The notes beneath the pieces were generated by a model. That model saw nothing but the letters and a program-made list of their open reading frames with translations. It did not search any database and was not told the DNA's origin. DNA of 61,402 nt from Nostocales cyanobacterium LEGE 12452 (GTDB lineage: Bacteria; Cyanobacteriota; Cyanobacteriia; Cyanobacteriales; Nostocaceae), in assembly GCA_015206945.1 (NCBI GenBank), contig JADEXV010000014.1, positions 1 through 61,402 of the forward strand, read 5' to 3'. Shown one piece after another: positions 17,978 through 26,383 of the stretch (the first letter of the stretch is position 1; the number at the start of each line of letters is the position of its first letter). The position numbers were made by a program, and so were the translations under genes.

Positions 17978-18883
17978 ATGTATGAAAAAATTGCTATTCC
18001 TATTTTAAGTCTCATGTTTGCAACGCTCATGTCTAATGTGGTAGCTGCTGAGACTGTGATGAAAAAAGTCGCTAGAACAGGAGTATTAACAGCTGGTACT
18101 AGTAGAGATGCGCTACCTTTTGCCTATGTGGATAGTCAAGGAAAGTTAAAGGGCTATTCTGTAGATATGCTGACTCTGATTAAAGAGCAATTAGAAAAAG
18201 ACACAAAGAAAAAAATTAAACTGCAATTAGTTGTTCTTAACCCATCTGAGCGGATTCCTAAAATAGTTAATCAACAAGTTGATATTGTATGTGATGCTAG
18301 TAGTTTTACTTGGAAGCGAGATAAAAAAGTAGACTTTTCTGTGAGCTACGGTGCGACTGGAACCCAATTATTAGTTAAGAAAGGAAGTAATCTAGGTTCT
18401 CCTGAAACACTTATTGGTAAGCGAATTGGCGTGCTGGCGGGAACCACAAATGAGCAAGCGATCGCTCATGTACAACCCAAAGTTAAGCTAGTATATTTTA
18501 AAACTAGGGCAGAAGGATACACAGCTTTACAACAAGATACTATTGATGCTTTTTCATCCGATAGCATTCTTTTAGAGGGATGGCTGCAACAGCAAAAAAA
18601 TCCAGATACTTTTGCGATCGTACCCGATCGTCCCTATTCACGAGAAGGTATCGCTTGCATGGTGCCAGAAAATAACTCCAAATTCTTGGATACAGTCAAC
18701 TATTCTCTGGTCAAGTTCATGCAAGGCTTCGTCAATGGGAATCAGCGATATGTCACTATTTTTGACCGTTGGTTTGGGCCTCAAGGCTCTGTAGCGCTCA
18801 ATCGAGATTTACGTGATTTGGTAGTAGAAACTATGCAATTGGGCATAGAATTTCGTGAGGAAATTCCTAAAAGTGACCTGTGA
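17978..18883 (+). CDS. periplasmic amino-acid-type solute-binding protein (SBP_bac_3)
   Basis: 301 residues. A signal peptide (about 1-24, ending VVAAE) precedes a family 3 extracellular solute-binding domain: GVLTAGTSRDALPFAYVDSQ, LKGYSVDMLTLIKEQL, VDIVCDASSFTWKRDKKVDFS, GKRIGVLAGTTNEQAI and DAFSSDSILLEGWL. These are the standard landmarks of polar-amino-acid binding proteins. No permease or ATPase gene is adjacent, so it either serves a transporter encoded elsewhere or acts as a stand-alone sensor. The Cys at residue 108 (DIVCDAS) is typical of the glutamate/aspartate-type subgroup. Confidence 0.9.
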   Translation: MYEKIAIPILSLMFATLMSNVVAAETVMKKVARTGVLTAGTSRDALPFAYVDSQGKLKGYSVDMLTLIKEQLEKDTKKKIKLQLVVLNPSERIPKIVNQQVDIVCDASSFTWKRDKKVDFSVSYGATGTQLLVKKGSNLGSPETLIGKRIGVLAGTTNEQAIAHVQPKVKLVYFKTRAEGYTALQQDTIDAFSSDSILLEGWLQQQKNPDTFAIVPDRPYSREGIACMVPENNSKFLDTVNYSLVKFMQGFVNGNQRYVTIFDRWFGPQGSVALNRDLRDLVVETMQLGIEFREEIPKSDL

Positions 18884-19121
18884 AATAATGGGTCTTTCCC
18901 ACAAAATAATCTATCGAACTATACTACATCTAAGCCAACACCTTTGAGCAAAATACCTCGAGCGATCGCTTGCTAGATAGCTTAATAAATGCGGTCATGG
19001 TCATGATCCAGTCTATAAATATGGTTGAGTAAACAACAGTACTATACCCGACAACCTTCAACGCTCAGGGATAATAGATGTATTTGTTTGACATTGTGAA
19101 GTGGAATCACAGGTAAATATT

Positions 19122-20501
19122 ATGCTGAGTCAATTACCGAATTGCATTACTAGTCCTTCATGGTGGCAACTGATCGGATGGATTGCCGATCCGATTGGAT
19201 TTCAGCAAAAGTATAGTCAAAAGTATGGAGACATTTTTTCCATGCAACTGAGTGGAATCGGTTCTTGTGTAATTATTAGCCATCCCCAAGCCATTCAAGA
19301 AATTTTCAGTCAAGATTCTAAATTTGATATTGGTCGTGGTAATAAACTTGCAGAGCCTTTGATTGGGCGAAATTCTCTAATGTTAATAGATGGTGCCCGC
19401 CATCGACGAGAACGAAAATTATTAATGCCCCCCTTTCATGGAGAAAGGCTACAGACTTATGCTCAACAAATCTGCTTAATTACCGAGCAAATCGCCAGTC
19501 AATGGCAAATCGGTCAACCTTTTGTAGCTCGGTCTGCCATGCAGAAAGTTAGTCTAGAAGTAATTTTACAAATTGTCTTTGGTTTAAGTGAAGGGGAACG
19601 CTATCAACTAATTTTACCTCTCCTTACTAATTGGTTGGATATGACTGATTCTCCTTTGCGTTCCAGTATGCTATTTTTCCGATTCTTACAACAAGATTGG
19701 GGAAAATGGACTCCTTGGGGGCAGATGAGAAGTAGACAAAACTCTATTTATCAGCTACTTCAAGCAGAAATTGAAGAGAAAAGAACAAAGAACAATCAGA
19801 ACCAGGGTGATGTACTGAGCTTGATGATGGCAGCACGGGATGAAAATGGGCAAGCAATGACCGATGATGAATTAAAAGATGAATTGCTCACAATTTTATT
19901 TGCTGGACATGAAACTACTGCAACAACGCTAGCATGGGCTTTCTATCAAATTCACCAAAATCCAGATGTTCTCTCAAAATTGCAGCAGGAACTTGACAGC
20001 TTGGGAGAAAATCCTAACCCGATGGAAATTGCCCAACTTCCTTACTTAAGCGCAGTTTGCCAAGAAACCCTGCGGATGTATCCAGTCATTCCAGGGCTTT
20101 TCCCACGCATTACCAAATCATCCATAAATATTGCAGGATACCAGTTTCCTCCTGATACAACCTTAATGGCAAGTATCTACCTCTTGCATTATCGGGAAGA
20201 CTTGTATCCTAATCCTCAACAATTTAAGCCCGAACGTTTTTTAGGACGCCAGTATTCGCCTTGGGAGTTCATTCCTTTTGGTGGTGGAAGTCGGCGATGT
20301 TTGGGATATGCCCTGGCTCAGTTAGAAATAAAATTAGTCCTGGCAACAGTTTTATCCAATTATCAACTTACCTTAGTAGAAAATAAACCTATTAAACTGC
20401 AACGACGTGGATTTACCCTTGCTCCTAATGGTGGAGTTCGGATGATGGCTATTAAAAAACGATCGCTTTCTCAAGTTTATCCAAGTTCTGTTTCAATTTA
20501 G
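19122..20501 (+). CDS. cytochrome P450 (CYP110-like)
   Basis: 459-residue haem-thiolate monooxygenase. All hallmarks are present: the I-helix oxygen-activation motif [13 protein letters not shown], the K-helix ExxR in QETLRMYP, the PERF stretch (FKPERFLG), and the haem-binding loop [13 protein letters not shown] with the axial Cys at residue 393. The N terminus ([20 protein letters not shown]) resembles cyanobacterial CYP110 proteins, which hydroxylate fatty acids or alkanes. There is no N-terminal membrane anchor. I chose the ATG at 19122, which follows an AGG 9 bases upstream; an in-frame GTG at 19101 is an alternative. No ferredoxin or reductase gene is nearby. Confidence 0.94.
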   Translation: MLSQLPNCITSPSWWQLIGWIADPIGFQQKYSQKYGDIFSMQLSGIGSCVIISHPQAIQEIFSQDSKFDIGRGNKLAEPLIGRNSLMLIDGARHRRERKLLMPPFHGERLQTYAQQICLITEQIASQWQIGQPFVARSAMQKVSLEVILQIVFGLSEGERYQLILPLLTNWLDMTDSPLRSSMLFFRFLQQDWGKWTPWGQMRSRQNSIYQLLQAEIEEKRTKNNQNQGDVLSLMMAARDENGQAMTDDELKDELLTILFAGHETTATTLAWAFYQIHQNPDVLSKLQQELDSLGENPNPMEIAQLPYLSAVCQETLRMYPVIPGLFPRITKSSINIAGYQFPPDTTLMASIYLLHYREDLYPNPQQFKPERFLGRQYSPWEFIPFGGGSRRCLGYALAQLEIKLVLATVLSNYQLTLVENKPIKLQRRGFTLAPNGGVRMMAIKKRSLSQVYPSSVSI

Positions 20502-20947
20502 CGATCGCCTACGCCCTTACTCCTCCGTAATTTTATGCTCTACTGTCAAAACTATTGCAAGGCTAAGGCTATCACTTTCACTTTTGAGGGTTTGTAGTAA
20601 ACACTTTAGTGCTTAGAAAATAAGGACTAAAGTCCTTACTACAAACTTGCTTAACTACCAATTTAAACTTGACCAAGCTCTGTTGGGGCGGGGTATGGGG
20701 TGTAGTGAAAGAAATAGCCCCAACAACCTTCTTCGTTCAAGCCCCGTCCTTCAAGGGCGAACGCATTGGTCGGGGTTTCAAGCCCAGACCTTTGCCGTCT
20801 TCCCTACACCCAACACCCTACCCCCCACACCCTTCTTACTGACCTTATACTAATTTGAAAAATTATTGCGACAGATGGAAAACTGAAACACTTATCCAAT
20901 GGATGGTATATGCTGTGCTGTTTCTTGAATCCTTGTATTTAGTCGCG
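20502..20947. other. intergenic region rich in dispersed repeats
   Basis: 446 bp without a credible gene. It holds a fold-back element (20590-20646, listed separately) and a run of G-rich then C-rich low-complexity sequence (GGGGCGGGGTATGGGGTGTA near 20686, TACACCCAACACCCTACCCCCC near 20806) that can pair. Confidence 0.55.
20590..20646. mobile_element. 57-bp fold-back element (GTTTGTAGTAA termini)
   Basis: Termini GTTTGTAGTAA at 20590-20600 and TTACTACAAAC at 20636-20646 are perfect 11-bp inverted repeats. Inside, CACTTTAGTG and AAGGACTAAAGTCCTT are further palindromes. The design is that of a small MITE-like dispersed repeat. I could not define a target duplication. Confidence 0.6.
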
Positions 20948-21524
20948 TTACGGCTCGTAATTAAGAAGAACAATCCCACAGTCAAATGATGTAGCTCTTA
21001 CTAATGTCAAATATTGTTTGCTATCAAGTTCTTTAAAAATTGTCATTCCGTCAGCAATTGCAATTGGATTAATTAATAAATGAAACTCGTCAATCAATCC
21101 TTGTTTGATTAGAGCCGATACAAAGGTCGCACCGCCATAAGCGATGATATCTTTACCGTCTTGTTTTTTTAATTTAGTGATTTCGTCAACAAGATTGCCT
21201 TTTGCTAAAACGGTATTGTCCCATTCTGACTTATCAAGCGTTTTGGTAAAAACAACTTTGTGTGTCCGTAAATTTCTTACCGGCTGTAAACTCCGGATCA
21301 TCGGCATTTGCAGCCACGCTACCCCAGTAAGGAATGAACCCTTCGGCAAGTTTTCGTCCAAGAATAATGCAGTCAACAGGTTCAGTTATATCTTTGACAT
21401 ATTGTTTTAATTCGTCGTCCCAATTCCACGCCATAAAGTCCATTTCGCCATTTAGTCCGGCAATGTATCCGTCAACGGTCATTTGTACTTGAAGTTTTAA
21501 TTTTCTCATTGCCGTGTTCTCCAT
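20948..21524 (-). pseudogene. RibD C-terminal/dihydrofolate reductase-like protein, frameshifted
   Basis: Two overlapping reading frames together spell one protein of about 191 residues of the RibD-C/DHFR-like family. The N-terminal half starts LKLQVQMTVDGYIAG and has ILGRKLAEGFIPYWG. The C-terminal half resumes at HKVVFTKTLDKSEWDN and has IIAYGGATFVSALIKQGLID and DEFHLLINPIA. The break lies at a GT run (plus-strand GTGTGT, 21260-21265). Restoring one GT unit rejoins the frames as FTDTHKVVFTK. So a 2-base contraction disabled the gene, unless it is a sequence error. Family members are NADPH-dependent reductases of unknown substrate. The style of the protein resembles members from other phyla, hinting at transfer. 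Confidence 0.82.
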
Positions 21525-21637
21525 TGTAATGAATTAGACTAATTCAAAAAATGATTGCGACACATGGATTCACACCAAGCCAGACGCACCAAGGCAATTG
21601 CAAATCCAAAATCTAAAATCCAAAATCTAAAACGGTA

Positions 21638-22369
21638 TTACTCTGGTAATTCACCAAATCTTTCCCGATAGCGAGCAAGCATGAACTCCATTTGGGCAAG
21701 TTGTTGCTCGGCTTGTTCGCGCTGCTGCTCGGCTTGTTGACGCTGTTGCTGTTCTTGGTGTGCTACTTCTTCTGGCGTGGGCGTCAGTTGTCCATCGGGA
21801 GTGAAAAAGCGCAACTTCGATTGATAAACTCCCAAATATAACTGCAATTGCTGACTCCATAACCAACCTGCTTCATTTGCTTGCAGTTCTTGATAACGAC
21901 CATCTAATAAATGAAATCCTTTAAATTCTAAACTTACCGGATCAAACCAAAAATAATCAGGAGTCCGCCAAATATCTTGATAGATTTCCTTTTTCAACCC
22001 TCTATCAGTAGCAGCTGTTTTGTCAGAAAGAATCTCTACAATTACATTTGGGTATTTGCCATCTTCTTCCCAAACTACCCAGCTTTTGCGTATTTTACGT
22101 TGGGTATTTAAAACTACAAAGAAGTCGGGGCCTCTAAATTGCTCAGACTTGCGTTGACGCGGACTGTAATAAATCGTCATGTTACCGCAAGCGTAAAAAT
22201 CTTGACGTTCCTGCCACAACCATTCCAAACACTGAATCAACAGCAGTATTTGCCGCAAGTGAAGTTCTGTTTCCAAAGGTGGTTCATCACTGTATAAATC
22301 ACCAGGAGGAAATATAACATCTTCTGGTGTGTCTTCTAAAATTATTCCTAAATCTTGAGCAGAAGACAT
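21638..22369 (-). CDS. Uma2-family (DUF820) restriction-endonuclease-like protein
   Basis: 243 residues of the very common cyanobacterial Uma2 family, which has a PD-(D/E)XK nuclease fold. The likely catalytic residues are Asp in FRGPDFFVVL and Glu in VIVEILSDKT. The C-terminal fifth is a Q/E-rich coiled coil (QRQQAEQQREQAEQQLAQME), encoded by imperfect DNA repeats. Biological role is unsettled; the family is often linked to mobile elements. It stands alone here. A degraded second Uma2 copy lies 3 kb to the right on the other strand. Confidence 0.9.
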   Translation of the reverse strand: MSSAQDLGIILEDTPEDVIFPPGDLYSDEPPLETELHLRQILLLIQCLEWLWQERQDFYACGNMTIYYSPRQRKSEQFRGPDFFVVLNTQRKIRKSWVVWEEDGKYPNVIVEILSDKTAATDRGLKKEIYQDIWRTPDYFWFDPVSLEFKGFHLLDGRYQELQANEAGWLWSQQLQLYLGVYQSKLRFFTPDGQLTPTPEEVAHQEQQQRQQAEQQREQAEQQLAQMEFMLARYRERFGELPE

Positions 22370-22718
22370 AATAATTTCTCTTTTGACAAGATAAATCTAA
22401 CTTAACCCAATTGATTTTTAAGTGCTGAGTGCTGAGTGCTGAGTGCTGAGTAGTAACAAGTATTTAATACTTTACGCCCAGAACTGAGAACTCTTTCCTC
22501 AGCCATCTATATAAAACAATTATAGGGTAGGCACTGCCCACCCTACTCATTCATAAGTTACAACTCAGAACGGGCTAAACGCCCCGCTACCGCTAACGGT
22601 ACTCAGCACTTAGAGGTTTCTACGACTATAAGTCTTGCTCACACAGAGTCACTGCTGTCATAGAATAATTTCTACTTAAGTCGATAGCGATTGCACGAAA
22701 GAAATTGTATAATTTGAT
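22370..22718. other. intergenic region with heptamer repeats
   Basis: 349 bp without a gene. It contains a short tandem repeat of AGTGCTG (four units, 22421-22451), typical of Nostocales, then GGGTAGGCACTGCCCACCCTAC (a short palindrome, about 22524-22545) and GGGCTAAACGCCCCGCTACCGC (part of a dispersed palindrome, about 22573-22594). Confidence 0.6.
22421..22451. repeat. short tandem heptamer repeat (AGTGCTG)4
   Basis: Four direct copies of a 7-base unit without spacers. Heptanucleotide repeats of this kind are a genome-wide hallmark of heterocystous cyanobacteria. Confidence 0.85.
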
Positions 22719-25163
22719 TCAAAAATATGCTTGAGGATGTGAGATGAGCGATAACCGAGTAGTATTGTGAGTGGTGACACAGATTTGATTAGCACACTTT
22801 AAAACTTTCTCAACTTGTTTTGGTGCTTTGATTTTAGTAAATAGCTGAATCGCTCGATCGAAATTTATTTGACTCTCATCAGGTTTCGACATCTTTTGAT
22901 TAGTTAAACCCAGTTGAAAATAGGCTTCAGCTAGATCGCATTTAGCACCTATTTTATCCAAAAGTTCGATTGCTTCTGTATGATTAGCAATAGCTAATGC
23001 AAAATCTGTTTGTTGCCGATGGATTTCTGCTAAACCATTGAGTGTTTTTGCTTTTACTTGCATATAATGACTTTCTTCAGCAAAAGTCAAAGCTTGGTGG
23101 AATATCTGATTGGCCTGAGAAAATTTGCCTAAATTGACGTAGGTTTGACCCAAAATTTGCATAAAATAGACAAATCTTCCAGTCTGTTCTATCAGTTTTT
23201 CGTTCGTAATATTTTGATAAGCTACATCTGCTAATGCAGATGAGGCATCAGGCAAACCTAAATAAGAATACACCAAAGCTAAACAGACTGAAGCTTTCTC
23301 TGCCCAGCGATGATGCTCGGTATTTTGAACTAAATAAATTACTTGTTGAAATAACTTTGCGGCTGCCTTTAGTTCCCACAAATCTATTTTGTAAAGACCA
23401 ATACTTAATAAAGAATCTACCTCTAGCATCCTCAAATAGTAAACTGTATGTTTATTTTCTGGCTGAGGTACAAGTGATTTGAGTGCTTGGGTTGCTAAAG
23501 TAATAGTCTTTTCTTGACAAGCGATCGCTTGACCAATTTTACCTGTTATCCAATATAAATCGCCCAATATATTGTAAATTTCGCTGAGATTTTGGTCATT
23601 TTCCAGATTATTAACAACTCGATTAATTGCTGCGAGTATCGGTTGAATTAAACCCATACGATACAACGTACTACCAAGAGGCAAAAACTGCTGCCATTGA
23701 TTATTTCGGCTTTTTAAAATGACCTTACCCGCCAACTCAAATTCATGAATTTCTATATAGTGATAATATGCTTCTAGAGCTTGCAAAGCATCTTTAAAAG
23801 TTTCAATTTGTTTAACACTAGTTGTCCAAAAGTCTGCGGCTTTGTGGTTGGCGGTTTCCCATTCATCGGTGAGGCGTAAACGTGCGATCGCCTCTTTCCG
23901 AATCACCGGATGTAGCCAATATTCACCTTTTTCACACTCCACCAAAGACCGATTTCTTAAGGAGGCAATAATTTGGCGATGTTCAGTACGTGGAACATCC
24001 CAAAGTAAACAAAATAACCCTTCTGATGAAATGCTGGGTATATCTTGGTAACGATAACATCCCAAACGGCAAAGCAAGCGATAAGCTTGAGGATCGAGGG
24101 TTTGTAAACGATTGATTTGACTAACGGCTAAATTTTTTAAGTCGGTTGCGGCCAACGGATCGGCATGATTTTCTTGCCAATAAAGAACCATGTCACCATC
24201 AAAATCCTCCTGAATCGAACCGCAGAGAATTCCCATTGCTTTAGCATTACCGCCATAAGTGCGATGCATGATTTGCAAGGTTGGCGAGTTGATGTCTAAC
24301 CCACGGTTGCTAAAAAACTGTTGCCATGCGCTTTCATCTAAGCCAGGAAGCCGATAGTGATTCACATTCAACCCAGGTTCACAAAGGCGATCGCGACTAG
24401 TAATCAAGGTAACAGATTGCACTCTAGCATCAGCTAAAATCCGCAATAGTTCTACATAGTTGCGGTGAGAAGCAATCAAGCCACCTTGTTGATCTAATGC
24501 AGGTTCGAGATTGTCAATTAACACCCCAATCCGCCGATTGTGAAGTTCGCGCTTGAGTCGCCCCAATGTCACCCCAAATTCTACCCCTGGTTCTCGATCG
24601 AAGTCTTGTTTGAGCCATTCCTCTACTACTCGTTCAGCGGGGGTGATATTTTGCGTTTCCTTCGCCATCAGCAGTTCCAAAACCAAGTCAAACCCCTGAG
24701 TTTGCAGATATTGCTGCGCTAGAGTGGTTTTGCCTAAGCCTCCCTCACCTTGGATAACAATCACTTTCGAGCCTTGATTTACCAAAGTATTCAGGTGAGC
24801 GATCGCTTCTGTTCGTCCAATAAAATTGGTATCCTCTAATTTTGGGGTGGGATTTTGGGGCGATCGCGAGTAATCAATCAGACTGGATGATATTGCAGTA
24901 GTTTTTCTCAGAACTCGCTCCAAAGTAGCGCGACAATTACTTTTAGTAATCTTTTCTCGCAATACTTTAGAAAGCAGCTTCCATAACTGAGAACCAGCAT
25001 CCTTGGCGTGTCCTTCCGTACAACCGTAAGAATGAGCGATATCCAAGTATTTTCTACCCAACCAAACTTGCACAAGAATCACTTTTTGCAAATCGCTCAA
25101 CCGTTCCCCAGTCTGAGGAGGAATTATGGCGTCTAACCATGCTAATGCTGCTTCAGCGTCCAT
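22719..25163 (-). CDS. HTH - NB-ARC (STAND) ATPase - TPR protein
   Basis: 814 residues. Residues 1-90 form a helical, HTH-like domain (LSDLQKVILVQVWLGRKYLD, then IAHSYGCTEGHAKDAGSQLW) of the kind found at the N terminus of vWA-MoxR-associated proteins (vMAP). An NB-ARC/STAND NTPase follows: FIGR at 114-117, P-loop GEGGLGKT at 139-146, Walker B IGVLIDNLEP, sensor SLITSRDRL and a winged helix. The C-terminal half is TPR-like (DLAEAYFQLGLTNQKMS and related units). STAND proteins switch from ADP- to ATP-bound oligomers on sensing a ligand through their repeats. There is no effector domain, so it is probably a regulator or an NTPase whose effector acts in trans. It is flanked by decayed nuclease-like genes. 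Confidence 0.88.
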   Translation of the reverse strand: MDAEAALAWLDAIIPPQTGERLSDLQKVILVQVWLGRKYLDIAHSYGCTEGHAKDAGSQLWKLLSKVLREKITKSNCRATLERVLRKTTAISSSLIDYSRSPQNPTPKLEDTNFIGRTEAIAHLNTLVNQGSKVIVIQGEGGLGKTTLAQQYLQTQGFDLVLELLMAKETQNITPAERVVEEWLKQDFDREPGVEFGVTLGRLKRELHNRRIGVLIDNLEPALDQQGGLIASHRNYVELLRILADARVQSVTLITSRDRLCEPGLNVNHYRLPGLDESAWQQFFSNRGLDINSPTLQIMHRTYGGNAKAMGILCGSIQEDFDGDMVLYWQENHADPLAATDLKNLAVSQINRLQTLDPQAYRLLCRLGCYRYQDIPSISSEGLFCLLWDVPRTEHRQIIASLRNRSLVECEKGEYWLHPVIRKEAIARLRLTDEWETANHKAADFWTTSVKQIETFKDALQALEAYYHYIEIHEFELAGKVILKSRNNQWQQFLPLGSTLYRMGLIQPILAAINRVVNNLENDQNLSEIYNILGDLYWITGKIGQAIACQEKTITLATQALKSLVPQPENKHTVYYLRMLEVDSLLSIGLYKIDLWELKAAAKLFQQVIYLVQNTEHHRWAEKASVCLALVYSYLGLPDASSALADVAYQNITNEKLIEQTGRFVYFMQILGQTYVNLGKFSQANQIFHQALTFAEESHYMQVKAKTLNGLAEIHRQQTDFALAIANHTEAIELLDKIGAKCDLAEAYFQLGLTNQKMSKPDESQINFDRAIQLFTKIKAPKQVEKVLKCANQICVTTHNTTRLSLISHPQAYF

Positions 25164-25341
25164 TGTGTAACGACAAGGATAGTTCAGATTTTAAGGACAA
25201 CTATAAATTACTCTACAGTTATGCTGCTGGAGTTTTCTGATAAGATTCTGTAAATCCGACTTTTTTCCCGACTTTTCAGAATAAAGCTTTCTCATCTAAT
25301 AAAATAAAGGTCATTAGGTGATCTCAGCACCATCATTACTT

Positions 25342-25770
25342 ATGGTGAAATCAGACCCCCGTCAATTGCCTAGCAGTGCTGAACTTCCTTGTTCAGACGA
25401 TACCCCTGTGGATAACGAAGACCAGAACTTTATTCCCAACCTGCTTCTCTTTTTACTGCAATATATTTATTTGGGCAAACCGGAATGACTGGTTTTTCAG
25501 CGTGGATATGGGCGTTTAGCATACCACAGGGGTTAGTCCATTCGATTGTACCAGACGGATTTTTGAGCTTAGGTGTAGAACGCAGCAAGGAAGGTAAATC
25601 CCGTAAAAGCAATGTTGTTTGGGAAGAAAACAACATTGTGCCTATCTTGGCTTTAGAAATTGTCTCCTTAACTCCTAGTGGAGAATATGACAAAAAATTA
25701 GACACTTATGCCAAGTAAGGTGTACTGTACTACATTATTTATAATCCAGAGTATTGGCAACGCGATCGTC
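25342..25770 (+). pseudogene. Uma2-family protein, remnant with several frameshifts and stops
   Basis: Pieces of a Uma2 protein appear in order in different frames. From ATG 25342: MVKSDPRQLPSSAELPC...NFIPNLLLFLLQYI. After a frameshift near 25472: ANRNDWFFSVDMGV, then an in-frame TAG at 25517-25519, then HTTGVSPF. After a second shift near 25545: IVPDGFLSLGVERSKEGKS, NVVWEENNIVPILALEIVS and GEYDKKLDTYAK. Then TAA at 25716-25718, and beyond it GVLYYIIYNPEYWQRDR in the same frame. Two shifts and two nonsense codons make this a true pseudogene. It converges on the Rpn remnant. Confidence 0.88.
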
Positions 25771-25794
25771 AAATTTTTCATCTGGGAATGGCAC

Positions 25795-26220
25795 TCAACA
25801 CAGAGCTTCAAGCCGGAAGTTTTCTAACTGAGCCAAAGACAACTCTTGCAACCAAGATTGTAACTGAGAATTAATTGAACCAAGCCGACGAGTTAATAGA
25901 CGTATCACTAGCCTTAGTTCTGATTGTCTTCCTTGTTCAATTCCTCGTTGTCTACCTTGTTGAAGTCCTTCTTCAAGAATTTCTTAATAAATTGCAGATT
26001 CTCTCCTCAAAAACTGACGAATTAGTTCTGGCTTGAATACCAACCCTGCTAGAAGTTGGGTACATACCGAGATACTCTGCTTGGTGGCTTCTTCTTATTT
26101 AATTCTGTTTTGAGAATCTGGATATCCGTTGCCTCAGATGCGAGTAAGTAGCGGATAAAATCTTCTGGATACTGCTCAACCAGATATTTCAGGGTGTTGT
26201 CGTATGTCACTTTGATATCA
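25795..26220 (-). pseudogene. Rpn-family nuclease / DUF4351 protein, internally deleted remnant
   Basis: On the minus strand, DIKVTYDNTLKYLVEQYPED and FIRYLLASEATDIQILKTEL match the start of Rpn-type (recombination-promoting nuclease/putative transposase) proteins of cyanobacteria. The sequence then jumps, in another frame, to EEATKQSISVCTQLLAG, PELIRQFLRRESAIY, an in-frame TAA, then EILEEGLQQGRQRGIEQGRQ and the DUF4351 tail RLLTRRLGSINSQLQSWLQE. Compared with full-length relatives roughly 140 residues seem deleted in the middle. Disabled by deletion, frameshift and nonsense. Confidence 0.85.
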
Positions 26221-26312
26221 GTTTGGACATAAACTTATGTAGAGACGTGATATCGCTACATAGTTTGTCCATCAAAAATTTAAGTCTAAGTTAAGTCTAA
26301 GTATTGTTTGTT

Positions 26313-26358
26313 GTTAGCGCTACTCTACGAAAAAGTTATGTTCGCGGATAGCGCTAAC
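26313..26358. repeat. 10-bp inverted repeat, GTTAGCGCTA
   Basis: GTTAGCGCTA at 26313-26322 pairs with TAGCGCTAAC at 26349-26358. The dispersed-repeat type is common in this genome. It lies just downstream of the E2 gene end on the minus strand and might act as its transcript end. Confidence 0.6.
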
Positions 26359-26383
26359 ATTTAAATTTGGTGTTTTTTCAAAA

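Noticed and set aside
22421..22451. Heptamer arrays as CRISPR or phase-variable coding repeats
   Set aside because: The units are contiguous, lack spacers and are intergenic; they match the genome-wide heptamer repeats of Nostocales.
25485..25718. 77-codon open frame read as a functional small protein
   Set aside because: It is the middle of a Uma2 pseudogene; matching segments lie before its start and after its stop in other frames.
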